Positions 35,479-42,923 of a DNA stretch of 48,511 nucleotides are shown piece after piece (position 1 is the first letter of the stretch; each line of letters starts with the position of its first letter). Origin of the DNA: JAYSFC01 sp041913505 (GTDB lineage Bacteria > Pseudomonadota > Gammaproteobacteria > Burkholderiales > Burkholderiaceae_C); NCBI GenBank assembly GCA_041913505.1, contig JAYSFC010000009.1, forward strand, positions 1 to 48,511. The letters are read 5' to 3'. The notes under the pieces are model-generated. The model was given only the letters and a program-made list of their open reading frames with translations. It ran no database searches and had not been told where the DNA came from. Made by a program: the position numbers and the translations under genes.

Positions 35479-35721
35479 ATGGTCCATTTCAATGTTCCTG
35501 ATATGACGTGCGGCGGCTGCGCTCAGCGTATTCGTCGGGCAATAGCTCAGGCCCAAATGCCAGCGGGCGTCGATGCAGAAATCGATGTGGCCGCGCGGCA
35601 GGTACGCATTTCCCGGCGAGCCGGAGACGGCACTGTGGAGCTTGTCCGCTCTGCAATTGAGCGTGCCGGATACAAAGCAGGTGTATTGACCCAGCAGAAC
35701 CTGCGCAGGTCAGGCCGCTAA
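35479..35721 (+). CDS. Small heavy-metal-associated (HMA) domain protein
   Basis: An 80-residue cytosolic protein that is essentially one HMA fold: VPDMTCGGCAQRIRRAI with metal-binding Cys11 and Cys14, and a C-terminal helix ending ERAGYKAG. CopZ/MerP-like proteins of this kind carry Cu(I), Hg(II) or similar ions. AAAGGAGG ends six bases before the ATG at 35479, a strong ribosome site. No regulator or transporter is adjacent inside the segment; the P-type ATPase lies outside the left repeat. Confidence 0.88.
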   Translation: MVHFNVPDMTCGGCAQRIRRAIAQAQMPAGVDAEIDVAARQVRISRRAGDGTVELVRSAIERAGYKAGVLTQQNLRRSGR

Positions 35722-35828
35722 TGCAAACTCGGCGGCTTGCACCGCCTGCCGAACACGCGCGTAAAAAAGCCGGTGCGAATTTCTCGGCACCGGCTTTGGA
35801 AGGTTGCTGCGCAAAAGCGCATTCCGCT

Positions 35829-36173
35829 TTATTTCAATACAGCACTCGGCACTATTGCAAAAAGCACGCTTCCTGCATTAGCTTGATAGTTGGCAATGTA
35901 GCTTCTCGCCTTGGCAATACTTCGTTCAACGAAGTCAGCATCAGCCTCGCCGCCGTCCCGATTGCAGTACCAATTATCGTAATTCGATTCGACATTAGCA
36001 CCGCTGACCGCGTAAACATCGCCACCAAGCACGGCAACTTTCATGGCAGACAGTTGTTCCAGTGCCGCCAAAGCGGCCTCCCTCTCAAGCGCCCAGTTAC
36101 GCACGCCAACACTGTCCAAAGTGCGGCCAACGCTCAGGATAGAATCAATCTCACTAGACCAAATATTTTCCAT
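35829..36173 (-). CDS. Imm40-like immunity protein for the orphan toxin
   Basis: A 114-residue small acidic cytosolic protein. The segment MKVAVLGGDVY with NYDNWYCNRDGGEADADF resembles what I recall of immunity family 40 (Imm40), and its position directly after a toxin gene (2-base gap) supports an antitoxin role. It would protect the producer from the C-terminal toxin of 36176-37099. Family assignment is from memory; the positional argument is independent of it. Confidence 0.65.
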   Translation of the reverse strand: MENIWSSEIDSILSVGRTLDSVGVRNWALEREAALAALEQLSAMKVAVLGGDVYAVSGANVESNYDNWYCNRDGGEADADFVERSIAKARSYIANYQANAGSVLFAIVPSAVLK

Positions 36174-36175
36174 AA

Positions 36176-37099
36176 CTATTGCCCTGCATCGGGTCTAAAC
36201 AAGCGATGGTTGATAGAGCCATCGGATTCTTTGATAAATTCAAACACGCCTTGTTTGCCTTTATATTCGCCTGGTATTTTCAGCATGTCGCGGACTACTC
36301 CATCCCCGCCAGTGAGTTTGCTTAGCTGTCCCGCATCCTGGAAGCCTTTCACGCTTTCAGGGAAGGCATGAAAATCTCCTTGCTTCATCTGGCCCAACAC
36401 CTTGTCCGTGTATTTCGTGCCAGCGAAGAAGTCCTTCTCTACCGTGGCTGCTGTCTTTGCCGCAGTTACTGCCCCCCGCGCAGCGGCCACCCCAAACACC
36501 GGCCCCAGCAGTAACCCATCACTGGCGGCGTCCATCACCCCACCAACGCCGCTCCACTGCACTTGGCCAACTGCCAATTGCTGTGCTATAGCGTTGACTG
36601 CCCCGCTCGTGGCCGCCCCTCCTACCGCCCAGATTAACGGAATTAGCAAGACCGGAGACCGGCCGTCCGGGTCAACGTATTTGTATGGATTGTTGTTCCC
36701 ATACGCATAGCGGTTCAGGCTGTGCGGGTCTTCCGGTACCACTCCCCTGGGGTCGATCCCCGTAAAGCGCCCCAGCGTCGGCATGTAGTACCGCGCACCC
36801 ATGTAGGTCAGCCCCGTGTCCACGTCGTGCGGCTTGCCCGTGTACCACAGCCGGTTGCCCGCGCTGGCCGGCTCCGCCACTTGGCGCTGCCCGTAGGGCA
36901 GGTAGTTTTCCTTCCATACCACCGCGCCGCTGGCGTTGGTGGCCAGCTGCGGTGTGCCCGCTATGTCGTTGTGGAAGTAGGTGACGGTTTGCGCCATGGC
37001 GCCGCCCGCCATCAGCGCCGTGCACAGCAACGCGAAGGCTGCGGCCCGCAGGCGCTGGCTGTAAGTGCGCAAGGTGGTGAGGATGCTGCGGCGGTTCAT
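36176..37099 (-). CDS. Orphan Rhs core end with C-terminal toxin, copy 1
   Basis: A 307-residue protein. A signal peptide (AAAFALLCTALMAGGAMAQ) is followed by the end of the Rhs core: TVTYFHNDIAGTPQLATNAS, then YMGARYYMPTLGRFTGIDP and SLNRYAYGNNNPYKYVDPDG. After DPDG the sequence diverges from copy 2: a glycine-rich pre-toxin region and a toxin-like end (KYTDKVLGQMKQGDFHAFPE, then EFIKESDGSINHRLF). This resembles what I recall as the bacterial toxin 50 family. No Rhs shell gene lies upstream of this copy, only the last 20 codons of one, so it is probably a spare cassette. Confidence 0.8.
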   Translation of the reverse strand: MNRRSILTTLRTYSQRLRAAAFALLCTALMAGGAMAQTVTYFHNDIAGTPQLATNASGAVVWKENYLPYGQRQVAEPASAGNRLWYTGKPHDVDTGLTYMGARYYMPTLGRFTGIDPRGVVPEDPHSLNRYAYGNNNPYKYVDPDGRSPVLLIPLIWAVGGAATSGAVNAIAQQLAVGQVQWSGVGGVMDAASDGLLLGPVFGVAAARGAVTAAKTAATVEKDFFAGTKYTDKVLGQMKQGDFHAFPESVKGFQDAGQLSKLTGGDGVVRDMLKIPGEYKGKQGVFEFIKESDGSINHRLFRPDAGQ

Positions 37100-37159
37100 C
37101 GTGCCGTCTCCTTCTGGGCGATGCGCTTGCCGTTGAGGTAGATGTATTCCGTGAGCTTG
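36748..37159 (-). repeat. 412-bp perfect direct repeat, copy A
   Basis: Identical base for base to 38127-38538 over 412 bases, with an offset of 1379. It covers the last 20 codons of the Rhs shell gene, the ATGA junction, the signal peptide, and the shared Rhs core end up to GRFTGIDP. Beyond it, homology continues with mismatches to about 36665. Confidence 0.95.
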
Positions 37160-37289
37160 ACACGGGCTTGTGCCAAGCTCTATTGGATCAGTGCATTACC
37201 CCGAACCGCGTCCGAGGCCATCACGCGCATCGCAGCAGGCGCATAGGACAACGCCCGCGCAAGGCGAGCGTTCTCGGGTTCACGCACAG

Positions 37290-37499
37290 TTACTCGTATG
37301 GCAAATCCATCCTGTCAAGAAGTGCCCCCACCTCTTTCAGTAGAGCAGCTACGCGCTCACGATCCGCACCGATCCGAGTCTCAAACTCAAACAACGCGAT
37401 TCCGTTGCAGACCTCATTGAGTGCAGAGTTCAGGATCAAAAGCTCGTCCCGGCCAAGCTCAATCTGGGAACGCTCTGCGGCTGTGTTGATGATTTCCAT
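37290..37499 (-). CDS. Small immunity-type protein for toxin copy 2
   Basis: A 69-residue acidic protein (start MEIINTAAERSQ, ending RMDLPYE) that begins four bases after the stop of the toxin gene at 37504. Size, charge and position are those of Rhs/Cdi immunity genes. I do not recognise a named family with certainty. It would neutralise the RNase-like domain encoded immediately upstream. Confidence 0.7.
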   Translation of the reverse strand: MEIINTAAERSQIELGRDELLILNSALNEVCNGIALFEFETRIGADRERVAALLKEVGALLDRMDLPYE

Positions 37500-37503
37500 G
37501 TCT

Positions 37504-38478
37504 CTACCTCAAGCCGTCAAAGTAGGTGCGGCCATTTGCGGGTTGGAACGCAGTACCTCCATCGGCGGCGCGCGGGTTTCTGATCACCACAGTGCCTGTC
37601 GATTCTTGCCAGTATGCCGAACGGCCACCACTCAATTGACGCGAAGCAGTTGGGTTGTTGATCACGTTCTCGATATGACTCGCGAACTGCTCGCGAGTGC
37701 GAATACCAAGCCCCTTGAACTCGCCTTGATTCAAAACGTGCTTTTCAAACGCATGACCACCAGCGATTTCTTGCCCAGCAAGTTGACCGCGAAGTCGAGC
37801 TGCGCTGACCAAGCTGCTGGCCTCGCCAGCTCCCTTTGCGACAGTCTCCCCCGCCCTATAAGCCTTGATCCCCGCAGCAGCCCCACCCGGCACTGCCGGT
37901 ATCGCCATCGCCGTTCCGTCAAGTGCCAACCCCAGCCCGTCAACCGCCGCTCCGCTCCAGTTGCCTGCGCGGATGTTTTCCACCAGGCTTTGGAATCCCA
38001 GTGAGACGTTGAAGGCATCCCATACTGTCTCCGCGATCTTGCCGTCGGGGTCCACATACTTGTACGGGTTATTGTTCCCATACGCATACCGGTTCAGGCT
38101 GTGGGGCTGCTCCGGCGAGAACGCCTTGGGGTCGATCCCCGTAAAGCGCCCCAGCGTCGGCATGTAGTACCGCGCACCCATGTAGGTCAGCCCCGTGTCC
38201 ACGTCGTGCGGCTTGCCCGTGTACCACAGCCGGTTGCCCGCGCTGGCCGGCTCCGCCACTTGGCGCTGCCCGTAGGGCAGGTAGTTTTCCTTCCATACCA
38301 CCGCGCCGCTGGCGTTGGTGGCCAGCTGCGGTGTGCCCGCTATGTCGTTGTGGAAGTAGGTGACGGTTTGCGCCATGGCGCCGCCCGCCATCAGCGCCGT
38401 GCACAGCAACGCGAAGGCTGCGGCCCGCAGGCGCTGGCTGTAAGTGCGCAAGGTGGTGAGGATGCTGCGGCGGTTCAT
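37504..38478 (-). CDS. Rhs core end with C-terminal RNase-like toxin, copy 2 (coupled to Rhs shell gene)
   Basis: A 324-residue protein with the same signal peptide and Rhs core end as copy 1, then a different C-terminus: a Gly/Ala-rich linker and a domain with GGHAFEKHVLNQGEF, REQFASHIENVINNP and GTVVIRNP, ending RTYFDGLR. This resembles CdiA C-terminal tRNase-type toxins (moderate recollection). The start overlaps the Rhs shell stop (ATGA at 38475-38478) and GAAGGAGA lies seven bases upstream, so translation is coupled and real. The usual Rhs protein is one chain; here the last part of the core and the toxin form a separate exported polypeptide. Confidence 0.85.
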   Translation of the reverse strand: MNRRSILTTLRTYSQRLRAAAFALLCTALMAGGAMAQTVTYFHNDIAGTPQLATNASGAVVWKENYLPYGQRQVAEPASAGNRLWYTGKPHDVDTGLTYMGARYYMPTLGRFTGIDPKAFSPEQPHSLNRYAYGNNNPYKYVDPDGKIAETVWDAFNVSLGFQSLVENIRAGNWSGAAVDGLGLALDGTAMAIPAVPGGAAAGIKAYRAGETVAKGAGEASSLVSAARLRGQLAGQEIAGGHAFEKHVLNQGEFKGLGIRTREQFASHIENVINNPTASRQLSGGRSAYWQESTGTVVIRNPRAADGGTAFQPANGRTYFDGLR

Positions 38479-38538
38479 CGTGCCGTCTCCTTCTGGGCGA
38501 TGCGCTTGCCGTTGAGGTAGATGTATTCCGTGAGCTTG
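38127..38538 (-). repeat. 412-bp perfect direct repeat, copy B
   Basis: Partner of 36748-37159. Both are in the same orientation, so recombination would excise 1379 bases carrying toxin copy 2 and its immunity gene. That would place toxin copy 1 and its immunity gene behind the Rhs shell gene in the same coupled arrangement. Confidence 0.95.
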
Positions 38539-41500
38539 CCGGGTGCGCCCGGCGTGTAGTCCGCCAGCAAGTGGCCGTGCACGCCGAAGAATTCGTGTGT
38601 CTTCACGCCGCCCTTTGTTTGGCTGGTGCGTTTCTGGTCTCCGTCGTAGGTGTATTGGATGCTGCCCGTGGGTGCGTTGCAGTTCACGCATGTGAGGTTG
38701 GGCACCGCGTCGTACTCGTACGTTCGGCCGTGGCCGCTGGTGATGTTGCCCAGCGCGTCGTAGCCGTAGGTGGTCGAGAGCGTGTTGGGCACGGCAACAA
38801 GGCTGCTCAGGCGGTTGTAGCCGTCGTAGCGGTAGTCCAGCCGCTCGCCGCTGAGTTGCTGGCTGGTGATGTTTCCCGCGCCGTTGTAGGCAATGTCGCC
38901 GCTTGCGCCCTGCACCGTCATGTGCGTCAGCCGGTTCATGCTGTCATAGCTGAACGTGCGGTTGTAATCCGGGTCGGCCGAGTCGCTGATGGAGGTGAGG
39001 TTGCCCGCGCTGTCGTAGCCATAGCTCGCCCGGGTGTAGTAGGTGGAGCGCAGCGTGGAGAAGCTGCTGGCCCACAGCTGCTGGTTCTGCCCGTATTCCG
39101 ACGATGCCCCGTTGGCGTAGTCGATCTTCTTCACTTGCCCGGAAGGCCAGTAGGAGACGGAGTTGACGTAGCCCTGGATGGATGTGGGCCGCCCCAGGGT
39201 GTCTGTGGAGTAGGAGACCGTGGCTCCAGAGTACGGATAGGTGATGGAGGCCAGAGCATCGTTGCCGTTGTAGTCGTACCGCGTGTTCCACGAGAACCCG
39301 TTGGCGCTCAGGCTCTCTTGAACGACGTTGCCATTGCCGTCGTAGGAGAAGCTTCGGGTTGCACCCGTGGTGGTGGTGCTCAGCAGGCGGCTGGCGCCGT
39401 CGTAGCTGTGCGTGACCGTCGGCGCGGAGCCGGGGTAGTCGATCCTGCTCAGGCGGTTTTGCCCATCGTAGGTGAAGTTGACCGTACCCGCACTGCCTGT
39501 GCTGCGCGAGGTCATGTTGCCTGCGGCGTCACGGCCGTAGGTGGTTGTGCCGGTTTCCGGGTGGGTGGCCGAGGTCAGGTAGCCGTTGCTGTTATAGGCG
39601 TAGCGCCGGGTCCATCCGCCCTGCGTGGCGGAGGTGATCAGGTCCATGCTGTCGCGGTCGTAGCTGACGCGCGAGCTGCTGTCCGGCGTGGATACCTCCA
39701 TCAGGAATGCCTTGTCGGGGTCGCCATACGCACGGTAGCTGTAGGTGGTCGTATTGCCGCGCTCGTCGCGCACGGCCTTGGTGGCGCTGGCGAAGCCGAT
39801 ACCCCTGGTAGAGCCGTCGGCATTGCGAATGGCCGTGACGCGGTTCAGTTCGTCGTAGGTGTAGTTCGTGCCATAGCTGCTATCGGGCTGGGATTCGAAC
39901 ACGACCCGCCCCATCACGTCCACGTCATACGATCTGCTCACCCCGCCCAGCGTAACGCCGGTAGTGCGGCCGAATCCGTCGTATGACGTGGCCTGGGACA
40001 GGCTGCCACGCGTCGCCGTTCGGGAAGTGGCCGTATAGCTGATACGAACCGAATTGCCCACCGGATAGTCGATGGACGTGACCCGGTTCAGGTCGTCATA
40101 GGCATACCGAGTGATGTCGCCGCTACCGTTTTTCTCCTGGGTTATATTGCCCATTTCGTCTACTTGGCGAGTGATGTAGACACTCTCTGGCTGGCTCTCG
40201 CTTTGGGGGATGCTGCGCTTGTAGCTGGAGTAGCGGTGGACCAAAGACCTGGGGAATGTGACGGTGCTGACATTGCCCTCGCCATCGTAGCTGCGCGCAA
40301 TCGAGACACCGTTGCGGGTTTCGTTGGTCATGTTCCCCGAGGAGTCGAAGCTACGTGAGATCGAGAGGCCTGAAGAATTCTCGTTCTGCGGCTGCTTGAC
40401 GATCCATTTGGAGGTATTCACGTAGTAGCTGACGGAGGTGGAGCGACTGCCCCCGCCCGGGCCGGACTCGGTGATCTGCCGGGGATTTCCATATTCGTCG
40501 AAGCTGCTGTAGGTGGTCCGGTAGGTGGCCCCGTCGCGCGAAATGGTCTTTTGCGTCAGCACTGGCGCATTCGTTTCCAGATTGTCGACTTTGGTCACAA
40601 AAGCACCCGGGCGCAGGTAGGTTTCAGAGGATATTTTTTGCCCATCCCATGTGTAGTTTTCTACTTGGGATGATCCAATCCGCTTCTCCACCAGCAGTCC
40701 AACCGACCATATCTTTCCGGGCCCCGCATAGACCGGCCCGATGTGTTTGTAGGTGATGTTCCCCGTAGGGGTGGTCACCGTGGTTTGATCATATGAGCCA
40801 ACGCCACCTGGCGAATAGCGGAATGTCCACGTACCACCATCGCTGGTTTGCTTGCGACTCACCACGCTGGAGCGGCTGTATGGATTGCTCTGTGAGTCGA
40901 AGTAGACGTTTTCGTAGCTGTAATTGATCGACCCGCCTTGCGGATATCGAACGGAGCTCATCAGATACCCGCCCGCCGACGAGCCCATGTTGCCGTTGTA
41001 GTTGTACGTCCAACTGTTTCCATCCGGACGAATCACTTCGGACAGTTGGTAAATGCCGGTCACCCCGGATGCACGGTAGTTGTACTGGTAGTTCTGCCCG
41101 CCGGCTGTGATGGTGCGCACCCTGGCGGACACCGTCCCAGAGTCCCAGTAGCTGAACGAGACCGATCGGCCGTCGCTGGTGTTAATCGAGCGGATCTCCG
41201 GGCTGGCGCCTGATGCATAGCTGATGGCGATGTAATTGCCATTCTTGTCCGTAATCTTCCGGGTATGCCACTCGTATACAGGTGCAACTGGTGAGCCCGC
41301 GCCGATGGACTGGGTCATGTCATACGTCATCCCCTCGGGAGAGGTAACAATGAGGCCGTCACCACCCGGATTGCACTCCGCCCTCCACCGCTGTGACGTG
41401 ACCGCCATGGGAGAGACCGATCCGGTGAAGGTCAGCAACTGGCGGCTACCGTCGGGAAGCTCCATAACAGGGTTGTCGGCCACGCTTTGCGCGTTCTTGT

Positions 41501-41852
41501 TGACGCAAGGAAATGCCTCCCTGGCCTTGAGAATTCGACCAAAGTGGATTGTCCACCCCCATCCTGCCGTTGGCCTTGGCTGCAAAGCATTGGCCGGATC
41601 CACATTGGAGCTGTTGTAGGAGCGAATGACGTTGAGATCCAGGCCGCCATTTCCCGGAATATGTAGATCTACATAGTGGTGCTGCAAGGCACCAGTGAAT
41701 GGATCGATGCTCTCATTATTGCTTTGGCTGACGAAATTTCTACTCACCTGGAGACCCGGCTCCCGATAAAAATCAGGAATGACCTCTTGGGCATAAGTAC
41801 TTCCCAATGCGACCACACCCACCCATAGAAATAGAAACCTCAGTTTAGGCAC
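38475..41852 (-). CDS. Rhs/YD-repeat shell protein, ends before the core closes
   Basis: About 1125 residues. The start is probably a GTG at 41852 (AAGGGGG upstream) giving the signal peptide VPKLRFLFLWVGVVALGSTYAQ; an ATG at 41945 gives a less likely longer form. The body consists of YD repeats (YDGFGRTTGVT, YDELNRVTAIR, YDSMNRLTHMT, YDGYNRLSSLV) that in family members fold into a hollow beta-cocoon holding the toxin. It stops at YLNGKRIAQKETAR, exactly where a normal Rhs continues into the core-terminal motif. A VgrG-, PAAR- or EagR-like partner is not in the window, and the signal peptide points to Sec export rather than direct type VI loading. Confidence 0.9.
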   Translation of the reverse strand: MPKLRFLFLWVGVVALGSTYAQEVIPDFYREPGLQVSRNFVSQSNNESIDPFTGALQHHYVDLHIPGNGGLDLNVIRSYNSSNVDPANALQPRPTAGWGWTIHFGRILKAREAFPCVNKNAQSVADNPVMELPDGSRQLLTFTGSVSPMAVTSQRWRAECNPGGDGLIVTSPEGMTYDMTQSIGAGSPVAPVYEWHTRKITDKNGNYIAISYASGASPEIRSINTSDGRSVSFSYWDSGTVSARVRTITAGGQNYQYNYRASGVTGIYQLSEVIRPDGNSWTYNYNGNMGSSAGGYLMSSVRYPQGGSINYSYENVYFDSQSNPYSRSSVVSRKQTSDGGTWTFRYSPGGVGSYDQTTVTTPTGNITYKHIGPVYAGPGKIWSVGLLVEKRIGSSQVENYTWDGQKISSETYLRPGAFVTKVDNLETNAPVLTQKTISRDGATYRTTYSSFDEYGNPRQITESGPGGGSRSTSVSYYVNTSKWIVKQPQNENSSGLSISRSFDSSGNMTNETRNGVSIARSYDGEGNVSTVTFPRSLVHRYSSYKRSIPQSESQPESVYITRQVDEMGNITQEKNGSGDITRYAYDDLNRVTSIDYPVGNSVRISYTATSRTATRGSLSQATSYDGFGRTTGVTLGGVSRSYDVDVMGRVVFESQPDSSYGTNYTYDELNRVTAIRNADGSTRGIGFASATKAVRDERGNTTTYSYRAYGDPDKAFLMEVSTPDSSSRVSYDRDSMDLITSATQGGWTRRYAYNSNGYLTSATHPETGTTTYGRDAAGNMTSRSTGSAGTVNFTYDGQNRLSRIDYPGSAPTVTHSYDGASRLLSTTTTGATRSFSYDGNGNVVQESLSANGFSWNTRYDYNGNDALASITYPYSGATVSYSTDTLGRPTSIQGYVNSVSYWPSGQVKKIDYANGASSEYGQNQQLWASSFSTLRSTYYTRASYGYDSAGNLTSISDSADPDYNRTFSYDSMNRLTHMTVQGASGDIAYNGAGNITSQQLSGERLDYRYDGYNRLSSLVAVPNTLSTTYGYDALGNITSGHGRTYEYDAVPNLTCVNCNAPTGSIQYTYDGDQKRTSQTKGGVKTHEFFGVHGHLLADYTPGAPGKLTEYIYLNGKRIAQKETAR

Positions 41853-42079
41853 AAGCACCCCCTTACTTGTCAAGAATGAAAACTTGGCTTTGAAGGCATC
41901 GATCGAGTCAGGAACTCGACCATGCCCGACCAAGTCTATGCGCATTCTTTGACGAATTAAGAGGCTTATAAATTTGCGTGTGTTTTGCCATTCATATTGA
42001 CAAATTCAAGTGCTAGTATTTTTTGCCCAGATATTCAATGTGCATTTTTCACATAATATGTTATTACATATCCTCGGAA

Positions 42080-42232
42080 AAATGCATCGCCCCAGAACGC
42101 CATCCGTGCGCTCAGCGCCACGCCCTTCCAGTTGAAGCCGTCTTGCTCCCCTATCGCTATGCCGACTGCCTGGCTGGCGATGGAGCCTGCGGCTCCGCCC
42201 ACGGCGGCGCCGGCTGGCATCCGGCCTCCTGC
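42080..42232 (-). pseudogene. Fragment of a large exported toxin/hemagglutinin-type protein
   Basis: On the minus strand, about 50 codons read GAAVGGAAGSIASQAVGIAI then GEQDGFNWKGVALSA. This Gly/Ala-rich pattern is typical of the pre-toxin region of hemagglutinin-like and Rhs-type proteins. Start and end are missing and it is joined to an IS30 fragment. It is probably debris of an older toxin gene. Confidence 0.5.
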
Positions 42233-42602
42233 AAGACGCCGCGCGCGCTTGGCGCTGTCTCTGGCCGAGCGCGAGGAGATATCGCGCAGCTTGGCCGCCG
42301 GTGAATCCATCCGCTGTGTAGCCAGGCGGTTGAAACGCACAGAGTCCACCATCAGCCGTGAACTCCTGCGCAATGGCGGCAAGACTTGCTACCGGGCAAC
42401 GAAAGCCGATGAGGCAGCCTGGGAGCGAGCACGTCGCCCAAAGACGTGCAAGTTGGCCAGCAACCCAGCGCTGGCCCAAATCGTGGCGGTTAAATTGCAG
42501 AGCCAGTGGTCACCCGAGCAAATAGCGGGGTGGCTCAAGCGAGCCTACCCGGGCGAAAGGGAGTTGCAGGTGTCTCACAAAGCCATCTACCGCACGCTAT
42601 AG
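42233..42602 (+). pseudogene. IS30-family transposase, N-terminal fragment
   Basis: The plus-strand frame reads LALSLAEREEISRSLAAGES, then ARRLKRTESTISRELLRNGG and QWSPEQIAGWLKRAYPGERE, and stops after SHKAIYRTL. This is the DNA-binding N-terminus of IS30 transposases; the catalytic DDE domain is missing. The frame runs upstream into unrelated DNA, so the ATG at 42132 makes only a chimeric ORF. Confidence 0.8.
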
Positions 42603-42711
42603 GACCCCGGCTGAGATGTTTAACGAATGCGTTGCATCGACCGGTTGAATCCACAGCCTCTTGCAGTCATTGCGTCATGTAGGGCCTGCTCGAACCTCAA
42701 GAAGTTCTCGC

Positions 42712-42744
42712 AAAAAAGAGCGCTCAAAGTTAGCGCTCTTTTTT
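42712..42744. terminator. Strong bidirectional terminator hairpin
   Basis: AAAAAAGAGCGCT (42712-42724) pairs perfectly with AGCGCTCTTTTTT (42732-42744) around CAAAGTT. It has A- and T-tracts on both sides, so it can terminate from either direction. No complete gene directly precedes it; the upstream 42603-42711 is debris. Confidence 0.85.
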
Positions 42745-42858
42745 GTATAGCAACAAGTCCACGCGGGTCTAAAGTTAGCCCCGCATATCTAGGTATTCTC
42801 TAACCTGTTGAATTCGAGTCAACGACTTTGCCGTTACAAATGACCACCCCGCAAACCT

Positions 42859-42923
42859 GCATGAATGCTGGAGGCTTGTTTACGACTTTATTTGCGTGTT
42901 TACGACTTTAATTGCCCAGAATA
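42859..42923 (-). repeat. Right inverted repeat of the bounded segment
   Basis: Contains GCATGAATGCTGGAGGCTTG continuing to TTTA at 42890 (perfect inverse of the left end over 32 bases) and a second outer copy TGTTTACGACTTTAATT at 42897-42913, then CAGAATA at 42917-42923 matching TATTCTG of the left end. The right end thus carries the 13-mer twice, 20 bases apart. TTTACGA (42899-42905) is also mirrored by TCGTAAA at 42931-42937 just outside. Confidence 0.8.

Noticed and set aside
36748..38538. 412-bp repeats as an insertion sequence
   Set aside because: They contain no transposase or inverted ends and correspond exactly to shared Rhs coding sequence.
38571..39986. 471-codon plus-strand open frame opposite the Rhs gene
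   Set aside because: It is a shadow of the GC-rich YD-repeat codons; the product is a Val/Ala/Gly/Arg-rich chain without any domain.
38475..41852. Repetitive tract that might be a CRISPR or satellite array
   Set aside because: The periodicity comes from degenerate YD protein repeats with no conserved DNA repeat or spacer structure.
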